A DNA stretch of 64,000 nt from Rothia mucilaginosa (GCF_001548235.1 NZ_AP014938.1:310001-374000); one strand, 5' to 3'; shown: positions 39,067-47,321, counted from the stretch's first letter. The notes: generated from the letters alone by a model not told the origin. Program-made: numbers and translations.

Positions 39067-39882
39067 CTACGCTTTAGATTCCTTCGTCGGATGCGCATCT
39101 TCAGCAGCGTGCTCCGCTACTTCCTTCTTAGCATCCTCAGTAACCTCAGGCTCAGGAGCTTCCTCCACGCCTTCCTGCCACTCTTCTTCCTCATCATTCA
39201 TATTCGAGGCTTCTGCCACCTCACGGCGAATAGTAGTGCCGTCATTGAGCAGAATCAGAAGGCGGTTACCGTTCTTGAACTCCATGAGGAAAACATCCTC
39301 AAGTTCGACCCCAACGGCACGCAACTGCAGGTACACCCAATCCTCGGTCTTGTGCGCATCCGCGATATCGCGAGTGACCAATTTGCCCTTCACGATCAGA
39401 GCAAAGTTCGGCACGCCGTCACCCTTACAGATCACGCTCAGCGCACCGTTCGGTTCAATCTGAGCGAACTCAATTTCTTCCAGGTCGTAAATACCCTGCG
39501 CACGAAGGTCAGCAATCAGGCGCATCGGATCAAGAACCACATCTGCCTGCTGGAAGCTCTTAATATCGATATCACCATCCGTAATGACCGGCACGCGCTG
39601 CTCACGCACCGCCATATGCAGAAAACGAATCTTCGTGGTCGCCACGTTCAGCAGCTGAATCATGCACAGCGTAAACACCATGTAGATGACAAAGTAGAAC
39701 AGGCTAATCTGCGTGCTGTACAACACGCCACCGAACACACCACCGATGACAAAGTTACCGATGGTATCAATCGGGGTCTGGTGCCCTGCCTGAGAACGGT
39801 GAGTCAGACGCAGGTACACCAAAAGAATGATCAGGCCAACGAAAATCTTTAGCAAACCCTCAACGATCATCTCAACGGTCAT
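39067..39882 (-). CDS. DUF421 (YetF-like) membrane protein with acidic tail
   Basis: Three N-terminal membrane helices (about 7-25, 43-58 and 60-82) precede the conserved soluble DUF421/YetF domain, seen in the FLHMAVREQRVPVITDGDI and ADLRAQGIYDLEEIEFAQIE segments. A second copy of the fold extends to about residue 225. The last 45 residues are Glu/Ala-rich. YetF-type proteins are linked to spore or membrane biology in Bacillus; no function is known in actinobacteria. It sits between the cation transporter and mutT genes, with gaps under 20 bp. Confidence 0.8.
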   Translation of the reverse strand: MTVEMIVEGLLKIFVGLIILLVYLRLTHRSQAGHQTPIDTIGNFVIGGVFGGVLYSTQISLFYFVIYMVFTLCMIQLLNVATTKIRFLHMAVREQRVPVITDGDIDIKSFQQADVVLDPMRLIADLRAQGIYDLEEIEFAQIEPNGALSVICKGDGVPNFALIVKGKLVTRDIADAHKTEDWVYLQLRAVGVELEDVFLMEFKNGNRLLILLNDGTTIRREVAEASNMNDEEEEWQEGVEEAPEPEVTEDAKKEVAEHAAEDAHPTKESKA

Positions 39883-39900
39883 ACCAAAAAGCTCCTATAA

Positions 39901-40821
39901 CTAAGCCCGGAAAATATCCGGCTCCAAATAAATGATGCGTGCCGCAGGAACAGCCTCGCGAATACGTACCTCAGCCGCGTCAATCTCATCAGCAACCGCG
40001 CGACCAGTGTCAGCATCATGAATACGAATCTTCGCCGCCACCAGAATCTCCTCAGGACCCAGGTGCACGGTCTTAATGTGGATAATGCGCTCGCTATCGC
40101 CATCCTCAATCGCCGCGCGAATCTTCGCCAAATCCTCCGGCGAAGCAGCCTCACCCAGAATCAGCGACTTCATCTCCACCGCAAGGAACACAGCAATAAA
40201 GACCAGCAGCACACCAATAGCCAGGGTGCCGAACGCATCCCACAGACCATTACCGGTCAACAGGGTCATACCCACACCAAAGAGCGCAAAAATCAGACCC
40301 AGCAACGCACCCGCATCCTCCAGCAGAAGCACCGGAAGCTCCGGGTTCTTCGAAGTACGCAAGAAACGCATCCAGCTCTGCTTGCCCTTCAGCTCACGCG
40401 ACTCCTTCACCGCTACGCGGAACGAGTTACCCTCCAGCAGAATCGAACCCACCAGAACAGCCACCGGAACCCACTGCCACTCAGTAATACCGTGCGGGTC
40501 ATGCAGCTTCTCATAACCCTCATACAGAGCGAACAAGCCACCCAGGGCAAAGATAATAATCGACACAATAAACGCGTAAATATAGCGGTTACGGCCATAA
40601 CCAAACGGGTGTTCCTCATCAGCCTGCTTCTGCGAAGCGCGACCGCCCAGAAGAAGCAGAAGCTGATTACCCGAGTCAGCCACCGAGTGAATAGCCTCCG
40701 CCAGCATCGACGAAGAACGAGTCAGCGCAAAAGCCAAAAACTTCAGCACCGCAATACCCAGGTTCGCACCCAGCGCCGCAATAATCGCGCCCGAACCCGA
40801 ATGACCAGAAGGAGCAGACAT
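39901..40821 (-). CDS. Cation diffusion facilitator transporter
   Basis: Exports divalent metal in exchange for protons. The TM2 metal motif is His45-x3-Asp49 in AIHSVADSGNQ. The HPFGYGRNRYIYAF segment of the family follows. In TM5 the usual His/Asp pair reads EDAGALLG. Six membrane helices are expected. The C-terminal cytoplasmic domain (about 215-300) contains RIIHIKTVHLGPEEILVAAK. At 306 aa it is standard. The metal (Zn, Fe, Co or Mn) cannot be told from the motif. It is likely first in a CDF-DUF421-mutT transcript. Confidence 0.88.
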   Translation of the reverse strand: MSAPSGHSGSGAIIAALGANLGIAVLKFLAFALTRSSSMLAEAIHSVADSGNQLLLLLGGRASQKQADEEHPFGYGRNRYIYAFIVSIIIFALGGLFALYEGYEKLHDPHGITEWQWVPVAVLVGSILLEGNSFRVAVKESRELKGKQSWMRFLRTSKNPELPVLLLEDAGALLGLIFALFGVGMTLLTGNGLWDAFGTLAIGVLLVFIAVFLAVEMKSLILGEAASPEDLAKIRAAIEDGDSERIIHIKTVHLGPEEILVAAKIRIHDADTGRAVADEIDAAEVRIREAVPAARIIYLEPDIFRA

Positions 40822-40912
40822 AATTTCCCTTTCTCAGCCCTCAACTAAAACTCTAAAACCTATACGGCTAAAGCGGCCCACCGCTGTGCCACAGCCGCGA
40901 ACCGCCCAAAAC

Positions 40913-41824
40913 CTAGCGAGAAACGCCGCGCTGAGCCATCGCCGAAGCATACAGACACACAGCAGCAGCCGTACCCACATTCAAAGACTCAGCCGAACCA
41001 TAGACAGGAACAGCCACGCGCATCGTAGCGGCAGCCTTCTCCTCAGCATTCAAGCCCTGAGCCTCATTACCGAAAAGCCACATGGTCGGCTTCGAAAGAT
41101 CAAAATTACCCTTCACACCGGACGGGGCACTCGCCTCCACACCGGCACGACGAGCCACCGTGTACTCACTCAGCTCCTGCAAATTCACCGCACCATAGCC
41201 GTCAGCAGCCAACACAGCAGTACCCTGAGACTTCACATCCTCCGCGAAATCCTCCAGCTGCACGCCCTGAATAATCGGCACATGGAACAGCGAACCAGCG
41301 GTAGAACGCACCGTCTTCGGGTTATACAAATCCACCGAACCCTTAGTCGTAATCACCAGGTCAGCACCGGCCGCATCAGCCACACGAAGAATAGTGCCCG
41401 CATTACCCGGATCCTGCACACGAGACAGCACAGCAATCAGCTTCGGGTTCAACGCGCCCTCACCCCACAGCAGCGAGAACGACGCATCCACCATAAAGGA
41501 AACCGCAATAATACCCTGCGGGCTCACCGAATCAGCCATCGCCTCCATCACCTCATCGGTCACCACACGCATAAAGACGCGGCGGCCCTCCTCCGGGGTC
41601 GGGGTGCCGTACATCTGCTCCAGCAGCTCAGCAATATCCTCATGACGGTCAAAAGCCGCCTCCGTAACGTAGACAGCATCCAGAATCGGCTTCTTCAGAT
41701 GCGCCTTCAACGCCTCACGCACAGCCTGCGGGCCTTCCACCAGGAACTGGCCCTTCTTCGTGCGGGCAGCGCGGGTGCGCAGCTTCGCAATATCGCGCAC
41801 ACGATCTGCCTGCGGATTGGACAT
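40913..41824 (-). CDS. SpoU/TrmH-family rRNA 2'-O-methyltransferase
   Basis: RNA ribose methyltransferase with a C-terminal SPOUT knot. Motif 1 is VLSRVQDPGNAGTILRVADA, motif 2 MWLFGNEAQGLNAE and motif 3 VPVYGSAESLNVGTAAAVCL. An N-terminal substrate-binding domain (KKGQFLVEGPQAVREAL) is present. I start it at ATG 41824; the frame continues to 41947, but that part overlaps the rplT terminator and reads like a chance hydrophobic leader. The ribosome binding site is weak. Position after rplT is typical for actinobacterial SpoU genes of the 23S-modifying type. Target base unknown. Confidence 0.88.
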   Translation of the reverse strand: MSNPQADRVRDIAKLRTRAARTKKGQFLVEGPQAVREALKAHLKKPILDAVYVTEAAFDRHEDIAELLEQMYGTPTPEEGRRVFMRVVTDEVMEAMADSVSPQGIIAVSFMVDASFSLLWGEGALNPKLIAVLSRVQDPGNAGTILRVADAAGADLVITTKGSVDLYNPKTVRSTAGSLFHVPIIQGVQLEDFAEDVKSQGTAVLAADGYGAVNLQELSEYTVARRAGVEASAPSGVKGNFDLSKPTMWLFGNEAQGLNAEEKAAATMRVAVPVYGSAESLNVGTAAAVCLYASAMAQRGVSR

Positions 41825-41932
41825 CACAACGGGGGTACTAATACGTTCAAAAAAGTTCACTCTTAAAGGGTACAGGCAAAGGCACACCCAAAAACACGGA
41901 ACAGCCACAAGCACAACCCCAGATACGCAGAA

Positions 41933-41968
41933 AGCGGCCGCCCACACTCAAAAGTGCAGACGGCCGCT
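41933..41968 (-). terminator. Terminator of infC-rpmI-rplT
   Basis: AGCGGCCG and CGGCCGCT arms with an inner CACT/AGTG pair. The minus-strand tail is TTTCTGCG. Confidence 0.7.
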
Positions 41969-42031
41969 CACGACGCTTAAGCATCCTACCCCGAACCTAG
42001 ATCTTCGAGGTAAGAACACAACCTAGGCTAA

Positions 42032-42412
42032 TTACGCCTTGGGAGCCGAGGTGTCCTCGGGCAGGTTGTTCTTAGCAATCTCAACCAGTGCGTTGAAGGC
42101 GGCGGGCTCGTTAACAGCCAGCTCAGCCAGCATACGGCGGTCAACCTCAACACCAGCAGCCTTCAGGCCCTGGATGAAGCGGTTGTAGGTCAGGCCCTGT
42201 GCGCGGGAAGCAGCGTTGATACGCTGAATCCACAGGCGACGGAAGTCACCCTTCTTCTTACGACGGTGGTCGTAGCTGTAAACCAGCGAGTGAGTGACCT
42301 GCTCCTTAGCCTTACGGTACAGGCGAGAACGCTGACCGCGGTAGCCGGATGCACGATCGAGAATAGTACGGCGCTTCTTGTGCGCGTTAACCGCGCGCTT
42401 CACACGTGCCAC
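42032..42412 (-). CDS. rplT: 50S ribosomal protein L20
   Basis: Early 23S-binding assembly protein. The N-terminus [19 protein letters not shown] is the classic L20 start, here from GTG at 42412 with AAGGAGA upstream. At 126 aa it is a normal L20 with a short Pro/Ala tail. Last gene of infC-rpmI-rplT. In Bacillus, L20 represses its own operon; whether that holds here is open, but two candidate leader structures exist upstream. Confidence 0.97.
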   Translation of the reverse strand: MARVKRAVNAHKKRRTILDRASGYRGQRSRLYRKAKEQVTHSLVYSYDHRRKKKGDFRRLWIQRINAASRAQGLTYNRFIQGLKAAGVEVDRRMLAELAVNEPAAFNALVEIAKNNLPEDTSAPKA

Positions 42413-42526
42413 GTGTGTCTCCTTCGTCTTATGTCCTGAACAGCTCACATATCACGCTGAACAGGAGCGAGTCTTTAATCAGTGCGCACCACTATCAGTG
42501 CGCCAGGTGCAGAGAGTAAGCGTTGC

Positions 42527-42721
42527 TTACTTACCCAGCATCTTCTTGACAACCTTTGCCTGGCCGCCGGTAACGATCTGGTCAGAAGCCAGACGACGGG
42601 TCAGACGAGAGGACTTGTGCTCCAGGTAGTGGCGACGGTTCGCCTGCTGGCGCTTAACCTTGCCGCTACCGGTGAGCTTGAAGCGCTTCTTAGCACCAGA
42701 GTGGGTCTTCTGCTTCGGCAT
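42527..42721 (-). CDS. rpmI: 50S ribosomal protein L35
   Basis: Sixty-four residues starting [15 protein letters not shown], the family hallmark. AAGGAG lies upstream of the ATG at 42721; the frame extends to 42757 but without support. It ends in VVKKMLGK. The stop codon lies within a GTAAGC/GCTTAC inverted repeat. It sits between infC and rplT as usual. Confidence 0.97.
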   Translation of the reverse strand: MPKQKTHSGAKKRFKLTGSGKVKRQQANRRHYLEHKSSRLTRRLASDQIVTGGQAKVVKKMLGK

Positions 42722-42919
42722 AGCTGCCGTTCTCCTTACATTCATCCCCCGCCACAACAGCGGGGTAGCTTAGTGGGGCTGCGTACGCGAACGCATCAGC
42801 CCCAAGGACCAAAGGTGAGGCCCCCCCAACGAGGTGCCTCGGAACCGGCACCGGGTGAACCCGCAACACCCACCGAGCGGTGGAGGCGCGTGCCCATCCT
42901 AAAGTGACGACCCGGTTCC
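42722..42919 (-). promoter_or_regulatory. Highly structured infC-rpmI spacer
   Basis: About 200 nt, unusually long for this operon. On the minus strand several hairpins can form: a GGGGCTG/CAGCCCC stem with an inner GCGT/ACGC pair, a CCCCGC/GCGGGG stem, and a CGAGG/CCTCG stem. It could be an RNA-processing site or an L20-binding control element. That is inference; no terminator U-tract is present. Confidence 0.4.
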
Positions 42920-43567
42920 CTACTCGGCGGAAGCCTGTGCCTTCAACTCGGCAGGCATAGCGTCTGCCAGAGAATTAGTTACGGGCTTCGCCTTGGTCGT
43001 GTCAATACGCTCGCGACCCTTGCGACCGCCGGCGCCCTGCTCACGGCGAGCCTCTGCCTTACCGCGAAGCGGAGCCAGAACCATCACCATGTTGCGGCCA
43101 TCCTGACGGGGGCGAGACTCAACGGTGCTCACCTCAGCCAGCTCAGCCGCCAGACGCTCCAGCAGACGCACACCCATCTCGGGGCGCTGCTGCTCACGAC
43201 CACGGAACTGAATCATTGCCTTGACCTTGTCACCACCGGAAAGGAAACGACGAGCGTGTCCAACCTTGGTTTCGTAGTCGTGGGTATCAATCTTCAGGCG
43301 GAAACGGATCTCCTTCAGAACGGCATTAGCCTGCTTCTTGCGGGATTCACGAGCCTTGATTGCGGCTTCGTACTTGTACTTACCGTAATCCATGAGCTTG
43401 CACACGGGCGGCTTCGCGTTCGGGGCAACCTCGACCAGGTCGAGTTCGGCGTCCTCAGCCAGACGCAGAGCGTCCTTCAGAGGGACAACGCCTACCTGCT
43501 CGCCACCGGGACCGACAAGACGGACCTCGGGAACGCGGATACGATCGTTAATGCGTGGTTCGCTAAT
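42920..43567 (-). CDS. infC: Translation initiation factor IF-3 with AUU start
   Basis: IF-3 prevents premature subunit joining and proofreads the start codon. The conserved N-domain begins [19 protein letters not shown]; the linker ([15 protein letters not shown]) and C-domain ([16 protein letters not shown]) follow. No ATG, GTG or TTG precedes this N-terminus at a sensible distance, but an ATT at 43567 has AGGAG with a 6-nt spacing. This reproduces the AUU start known from E. coli infC, where IF-3 limits its own translation. The frame upstream of 43567 is open but crosses the leader attenuator. A 30-residue basic/Ala tail extends the C-terminus. Confidence 0.93.
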   Translation of the reverse strand: MSEPRINDRIRVPEVRLVGPGGEQVGVVPLKDALRLAEDAELDLVEVAPNAKPPVCKLMDYGKYKYEAAIKARESRKKQANAVLKEIRFRLKIDTHDYETKVGHARRFLSGGDKVKAMIQFRGREQQRPEMGVRLLERLAAELAEVSTVESRPRQDGRNMVMVLAPLRGKAEARREQGAGGRKGRERIDTTKAKPVTNSLADAMPAELKAQASAE

Positions 43568-43622
43568 GACTAGCTCCTGTGCTCTGTGGGTTTCCCCGTG
43601 AATACTATCCGTTGCGGGCACT

Positions 43623-43756
43623 AAAAAAGCCCCCGCAGTTACACAAGCGGAGGCACAAACCAGCGTACGCCGAAAGCGGCGGACAAACCCGTTCACCTCA
43701 AAACTCGCAAGCTAACGCTTGCGGCGGTCAACCGGGTGGGAGGCACGCTCCACTTG
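43623..43756 (-). promoter_or_regulatory. Attenuator in the infC leader
   Basis: A complete intrinsic terminator lies 56 bp before the infC start: GCCTCCGC, a 10-nt loop and GCGGGGGC followed by TTTTTT (43623-43654). Nearer the 5' end of the leader, CAAGTGGAG (43748-43756) can pair over nine positions (one G-U) with CTCCGCTTG (43644-43652), which is the 5' arm of that terminator. This gives mutually exclusive terminator and antiterminator forms. A perfect CGCAAGC/GCTTGCG hairpin lies between them. What senses the switch is unknown; L20, IF-3 or ribosome speed are candidates. Confidence 0.65.
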
Positions 43757-43769
43757 CAAACTGCCTACA

Positions 43770-43799
43770 ACCATACCGCAGAACCCCCGACAGGCGCAA
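43770..43799 (-). promoter_or_regulatory. Promoter of the infC operon
   Basis: Minus strand TTGCGC (43794-43799), 18-bp spacer, TATGGT (43770-43775). The predicted start near 43763 gives a leader of roughly 195 nt that contains the whole attenuator. Confidence 0.55.
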
Positions 43800-43914
43800 G
43801 GGATTAGACGTAAAACACCATAAAAATTGCGGGGATTCCTCCAACGATTCCACAGAAGCGCCCACTCTTAAGGACGCATTTACCGAAACAAACGAAATAT
43901 GAGATTCTAGGACT

Positions 43915-44337
43915 ATGAGCACTGAAAACACGAGTTTCCGCTTCACCGCGGAAGAAGAAACCCCCGTACACGGCCACACCGAACTCACCGAAGAGCAGGT
44001 CGAAGCCGTCAACGAACAGCTGCGCGACATCGCAGACGTACCCGCCATCGAAATCATCAGCTCCGCAGCCATCCACATGATGAGCGCCGCAGCCGTCAAG
44101 TGCGGCCTGGCAGCAGACGAAAACGCCGACGACCTCAAGGACCTCGACGAAGCACGCAAGCTCATCACCGCACTTGCCGGCCTCGTCACCGCCGCAGCAC
44201 CCGAAATCGGCTCCCAGCACGCAGCACCCCTACGCGACGGCCTGCGCACCCTGCAGCTCGCATTCCGCGAAGCATCCCCCTTCCCGGACGAACCCGGCAA
44301 GGGCCCCGGCGAAAAGCTCACCGGCCCGGTGTACTAA
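43915..44337 (+). CDS. DUF1844 family protein
   Basis: One hundred and forty residues of mostly helix. The DUF1844 core is visible as IEIISSAAIHMMSAAAVKCG and the following acidic LKDLDEARKLITALAGLV segment. Family function is unknown; in actinobacteria the gene commonly sits beside infC in opposite orientation, as here. Start ATG 43915 has AGGA upstream. The C-terminus is Pro/Gly-rich. The stop codon is the first base triplet of a 17-bp tandem repeat. Confidence 0.88.
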   Translation: MSTENTSFRFTAEEETPVHGHTELTEEQVEAVNEQLRDIADVPAIEIISSAAIHMMSAAAVKCGLAADENADDLKDLDEARKLITALAGLVTAAAPEIGSQHAAPLRDGLRTLQLAFREASPFPDEPGKGPGEKLTGPVY

Positions 44338-44385
44338 GCCAACTGGTTTGCTGAGCCAACTGGTTTGCTGAGCCAACTGGTTTAT
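44335..44385. repeat. Three 17-bp tandem repeats beginning at the DUF1844 stop codon
   Basis: Units are TAAGCCAACTGGTTTGC, TGAGCCAACTGGTTTGC and TGAGCCAACTGGTTTAT. The first three bases of each unit are a stop codon word (TAA, TGA, TGA), though the 17-bp period shifts frame. Confidence 0.95.
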
Positions 44386-44396
44386 GCGATCACGAT

Positions 44397-44429
44397 GCCC
44401 CGCCTCCCTCGCACTGAGGAAGACGGGGC
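44397..44429 (+). terminator. Terminator of the DUF1844 gene
   Basis: Fourteen-base arms with two mismatches, beginning GCCCCG and closing CGGGGC, with a 5-nt loop. The tail (TTCGTC) is weak. Confidence 0.55.
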
Positions 44430-44450
44430 TTCGTCATATACAACACCTAT

Positions 44451-44565
44451 GCGGATAAGAAATCTGCGGGGATAAGAAATCTACGTAGGCTAGATACGTG
44501 GGCTAGGGCGAACCGGTAGCTTTAGCGGGAGTCAGATTTAGCAGGAGCGATAGCTTTAGCGGGAG
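44451..44565. repeat. Chain of tandem duplications downstream of hisA
   Basis: Three successive families: GCGGATAAGAAATCT and GCGGGGATAAGAAATCT (44451-44482); ACGTAGGCTAGAT and ACGTGGGCTAGGG (44483-44508); and TAGCTTTAGCGGGAG twice (44517-44531, 44551-44565) with a degenerate copy between. The last family contains the hisA stop codon at 44556-44558. The region has no gene. Confidence 0.85.
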
Positions 44566-45344
44566 CCAGCGGCCTCAAGAGCCTGCTCAAAACTAAAGTT
44601 ACCCACATACAGCGCCTTACCAAGCACCACGCCCTCCAAACCAGAAGGCACCATAGAACGCAGCTTCACAAGATCATCCAGCGACGACACGCCGCCAGAA
44701 GCAACCACCGGACGGTCAGTCTGAACCAGCACCACATCCAGCAGCTCCGCACCGGGGCCCGCCAGAGAACCGTCCTTACTCACATCCGTGACGATATAGC
44801 GGCGCACGCCCGCGCCCTCCAGCCACGCCAGCGCCTCCGCCACAGCAGGACCCGACCAGTCGGTACCGCGAGCCACCGTCACCCAGCCCCGCTCGGGGGT
44901 GTAACGGGCATCGAGGCCAAGAGCCAGAAGATCAGAATCGGCATAACGAGCCAGAGTATCTTCAAGCCAGGAAGAATCCGCCAGAGCCGCACTAGTCACG
45001 TTCACGCGGTCCGGATTCAGGCTCAGGGCGCGTTCCAGACTCTCAGCATTACGCACACCGCCGCTGACCTGAATACGAACCGGAGCGGAGCCGGCCATCC
45101 GGGCGTTCTCGGCACGGACGGCGGCAACCACCTCAGCCAGAACCTCAGTATTCGTACCGCGACCAAACGCCAGATCAAGGTCCACCAGGTGAATCCAGCG
45201 AGCACGAGCCTTCACCCAGGTCAGAGCCGCCTCAACCGGGTCGAGGCGCTGCTCGCCACCGGAGAGGGTACCGCCCACCGGGCGCACCGCGTAGCCTTCA
45301 GAAATATCAACAGCGGGCAGAAGTTCAAGAACGGGTGCAGACAT
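44556..45344 (-). CDS. priA: Phosphoribosyl isomerase PriA (HisA/TrpF-type)
   Basis: A (beta-alpha)8 isomerase. In actinobacteria PriA serves both histidine (ProFAR) and tryptophan (PRA) synthesis because trpF is absent. The catalytic Asp13 (PAVDISEGYAVR), Arg21 and Asp187 (VTDVSKDGSLAGPG) are all kept, as are the phosphate-binding SGGV loops, so the enzyme looks active. The ATG overlaps the upstream hisH-like stop by one base (TAATG) with GGGAGGT upstream. Given the degenerate HisH and missing his genes next door, it may now work mainly as the TrpF-type isomerase; that is inference. Confidence 0.88.
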   Translation of the reverse strand: MSAPVLELLPAVDISEGYAVRPVGGTLSGGEQRLDPVEAALTWVKARARWIHLVDLDLAFGRGTNTEVLAEVVAAVRAENARMAGSAPVRIQVSGGVRNAESLERALSLNPDRVNVTSAALADSSWLEDTLARYADSDLLALGLDARYTPERGWVTVARGTDWSGPAVAEALAWLEGAGVRRYIVTDVSKDGSLAGPGAELLDVVLVQTDRPVVASGGVSSLDDLVKLRSMVPSGLEGVVLGKALYVGNFSFEQALEAAGSR

Positions 45345-46120
45345 TAGTTACCTCCCGCATGAGCAGCAGCGGAGCCCTCAGAGGACAGAGATTCAGAGGA
45401 TAGCGAGAGGCGACCAGTCACCGCCAGGGACGCAACCCAGCGACGAAGAAACTCCGCACCCAGCTCACCAGATCCCACCGGGCAGAACTGCACCGCCGTC
45501 AGCGGGCCGTTCTCAACCGCCGCAATATAGGCAGGCTCGGTGACAGTCCACGTCACCGCCGGCGGGGCAATATATTCAATGCTCTGATCAAAAGCCCACT
45601 CAAAAACGCCGTGCTCAGATTTGAACTGAGCCTCACCCTCAAGACCCTTGAGCAGCGCACTATCGGAGGAAGAACGAAGGACAGAAGCACCGGGCACCAG
45701 GTCGCGGGTAGAAAGCTCCACGCTCTCGCCGGGCCACTCCCCCATGCACTGCACCTGAATCTGCCCCATCTGCGGATGCTTCACCGTCACCGAGTCGAAG
45801 AGGCAGCTCAACGCTGCACCGGCAACCAACACCGGACGACCGCCAGCCACACGGCGACCAATCACGCGCTCAGCGTCCTTAGCTTTCAGGTCTTCGTACG
45901 CTTCAAGAGAGCTCGCACCGCCGGTCACCACCATGCCGTCAGCCTCACGCAACTGATCGGGCACAGCGGTCAAGATAACGTCCGCCCCCGCATCCTGAAG
46001 AAGCTTCACCAGGGCACCACGAGTTCCGGGTTCCCCCAAAACGGCAACCACAGGACGAGCAGTCTGAGCACTCTGTGCAGATTCAGTTTTGACGGGTGTG
46101 GGTTCAACGGGAACAGGCAT
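45344..46120 (-). CDS. HisH-like amidotransferase without catalytic triad
   Basis: Aligns by eye along its length to HisH, the glutaminase subunit of imidazole glycerol phosphate synthase. IGRRVAGGRPVL precedes the nucleophile elbow, GEWPGESVEL sits in the middle, and AAVENGPLTAVQF is near the end. However the GICxGM elbow reads VAGAALS, so the catalytic Cys is Gly (residue 101). The QFHPEKSG motif reads QFCPVGSG, so His and Glu are Cys213 and Val215. The PGVG oxyanion loop is also altered (VTGGAS). A Ser-rich tail is added. The frame is open and translationally coupled to priA, so it is not an obvious pseudogene. It cannot be a normal glutaminase. Confidence 0.75.
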   Translation of the reverse strand: MPVPVEPTPVKTESAQSAQTARPVVAVLGEPGTRGALVKLLQDAGADVILTAVPDQLREADGMVVTGGASSLEAYEDLKAKDAERVIGRRVAGGRPVLVAGAALSCLFDSVTVKHPQMGQIQVQCMGEWPGESVELSTRDLVPGASVLRSSSDSALLKGLEGEAQFKSEHGVFEWAFDQSIEYIAPPAVTWTVTEPAYIAAVENGPLTAVQFCPVGSGELGAEFLRRWVASLAVTGRLSLSSESLSSEGSAAAHAGGN

Positions 46121-46239
46121 CGGTGCGCTCCTAGTTCATAGGCTCAAGAATTCGACTCAAGCGCTCTAGCTTGAGAGATAGAGGATTCGGAGTCAAGACA
46201 TCAACCTCACGCAGAAGCCAACCACACACGGGTCCGTGC

Positions 46240-46926
46240 TTAGCGCTGAGGCTGAGGAATTTCCAGACGCTGACCGGCATCAACAGAGGTGCTGGTCAAC
46301 GAGTTCAACTCCATAATACGAACCACAGTATCACGGGTGTCACCCTGCGGATCCACCGCCTGAGCAATATCCCACAGGGTCTCACCGTGCTTGACCACAA
46401 CGACGGTTCGAGTCACCGAAGCGTTCTCCATGGAAGCAGAAGCCGCCGGGCCAAAGAAGCTAATAGCGCCGAGCACAATCAGCGCCGCCAAAGTCAGCAG
46501 AGGCAGCCCCTTCAGGAAACCGCGCGGGGTGCCAAGACGACGAATAGAAGCGGGAACCTCGCGCAGAAGCTCGCCACCCTTAGCCAGAAGAACACTCTTC
46601 ACGCTGGGCGCCTGCGCATCAGAAGCAGCCTGCGCACCAGAAGCTACAGAGCGAACCGGCGCCTGAATAGAAGCAGCAGGGGTAGAAGCAACGGGGGTAG
46701 CAACGCCGGGAGCTTGGGTAGGCTGAGCTACCTGCGCAGGACGGGGTGCATGAGCCGCACGAGAAGAGCGAACAGACTGCGAAGACGCAGGCACACGAGA
46801 ACGCCCCTGCGCGGTACGGACAGCCGTGTTGCGGGCGGGTGCGGTGCGGGCGGGGTGAAGTACCACCAAACCTGCCGGAAGGTGTGCAGAAGTGCCACGA
46901 GAAGCAAGAGGTGCTGCAGTAGTCAT
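46240..46926 (-). CDS. LysM-domain membrane-anchored protein
   Basis: A long Ala/Pro/Ser/Arg-rich cytoplasmic N-terminus (1-125) leads to one membrane helix at about 138-163 (GLPLLTLAALIVLGAISFF). An extracytoplasmic LysM peptidoglycan-binding domain follows (VKHGETLWDIAQAVDPQGDT to SVDAGQRLEIP). Genes of this type sit divergently from lexA in many actinobacteria. They are compared to the SOS-induced division inhibitor YneA of Bacillus, so damage-controlled division arrest is a reasonable but unproven role. A LexA-like site (47322-47335) lies in the shared upstream region. Confidence 0.8.
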   Translation of the reverse strand: MTTAAPLASRGTSAHLPAGLVVLHPARTAPARNTAVRTAQGRSRVPASSQSVRSSRAAHAPRPAQVAQPTQAPGVATPVASTPAASIQAPVRSVASGAQAASDAQAPSVKSVLLAKGGELLREVPASIRRLGTPRGFLKGLPLLTLAALIVLGAISFFGPAASASMENASVTRTVVVVKHGETLWDIAQAVDPQGDTRDTVVRIMELNSLTSTSVDAGQRLEIPQPQR

Positions 46927-47321
46927 TGTGGTTCCTTTCTCTCAGCTCTCCCCGGGGTTACCCCGCGGGTCTAGCAATGCCGAGCGATACCCGCTCGGAG
47001 GTCCTAGTTGAGTGATAACTATGGAGTGGTGATTGTTAAGCGATAACTAGTGGATAGCTATTCTCTAGTTAGGTCAGAGCGTCGGGTGCACCGGGTTAGA
47101 GGCACAGGGTTGCCCCGGAACCCCATCCCCTGCGCTCTCTCCTCGCCAGATGCCCTCTAGAGCATCCGGGGTAGATCATGCGAAGAGAGAAGCAGAGGAT
47201 TCGAATACATTCGAACACTCATTCACTCTCCTCTCCCGAAAGACTCCGGGTCGAATCTTCGAATATTTTTCGAACATTCGCCCGTAAATCCTGAATTTCA
47301 GGAGAGATTCAAGAGTATATA

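Noticed and set aside
41825..41947. Hydrophobic N-terminal extension of the SpoU-type methyltransferase (signal-peptide-like)
   Set aside because: It overlaps the rplT terminator; family members start at the later Met and are cytoplasmic.
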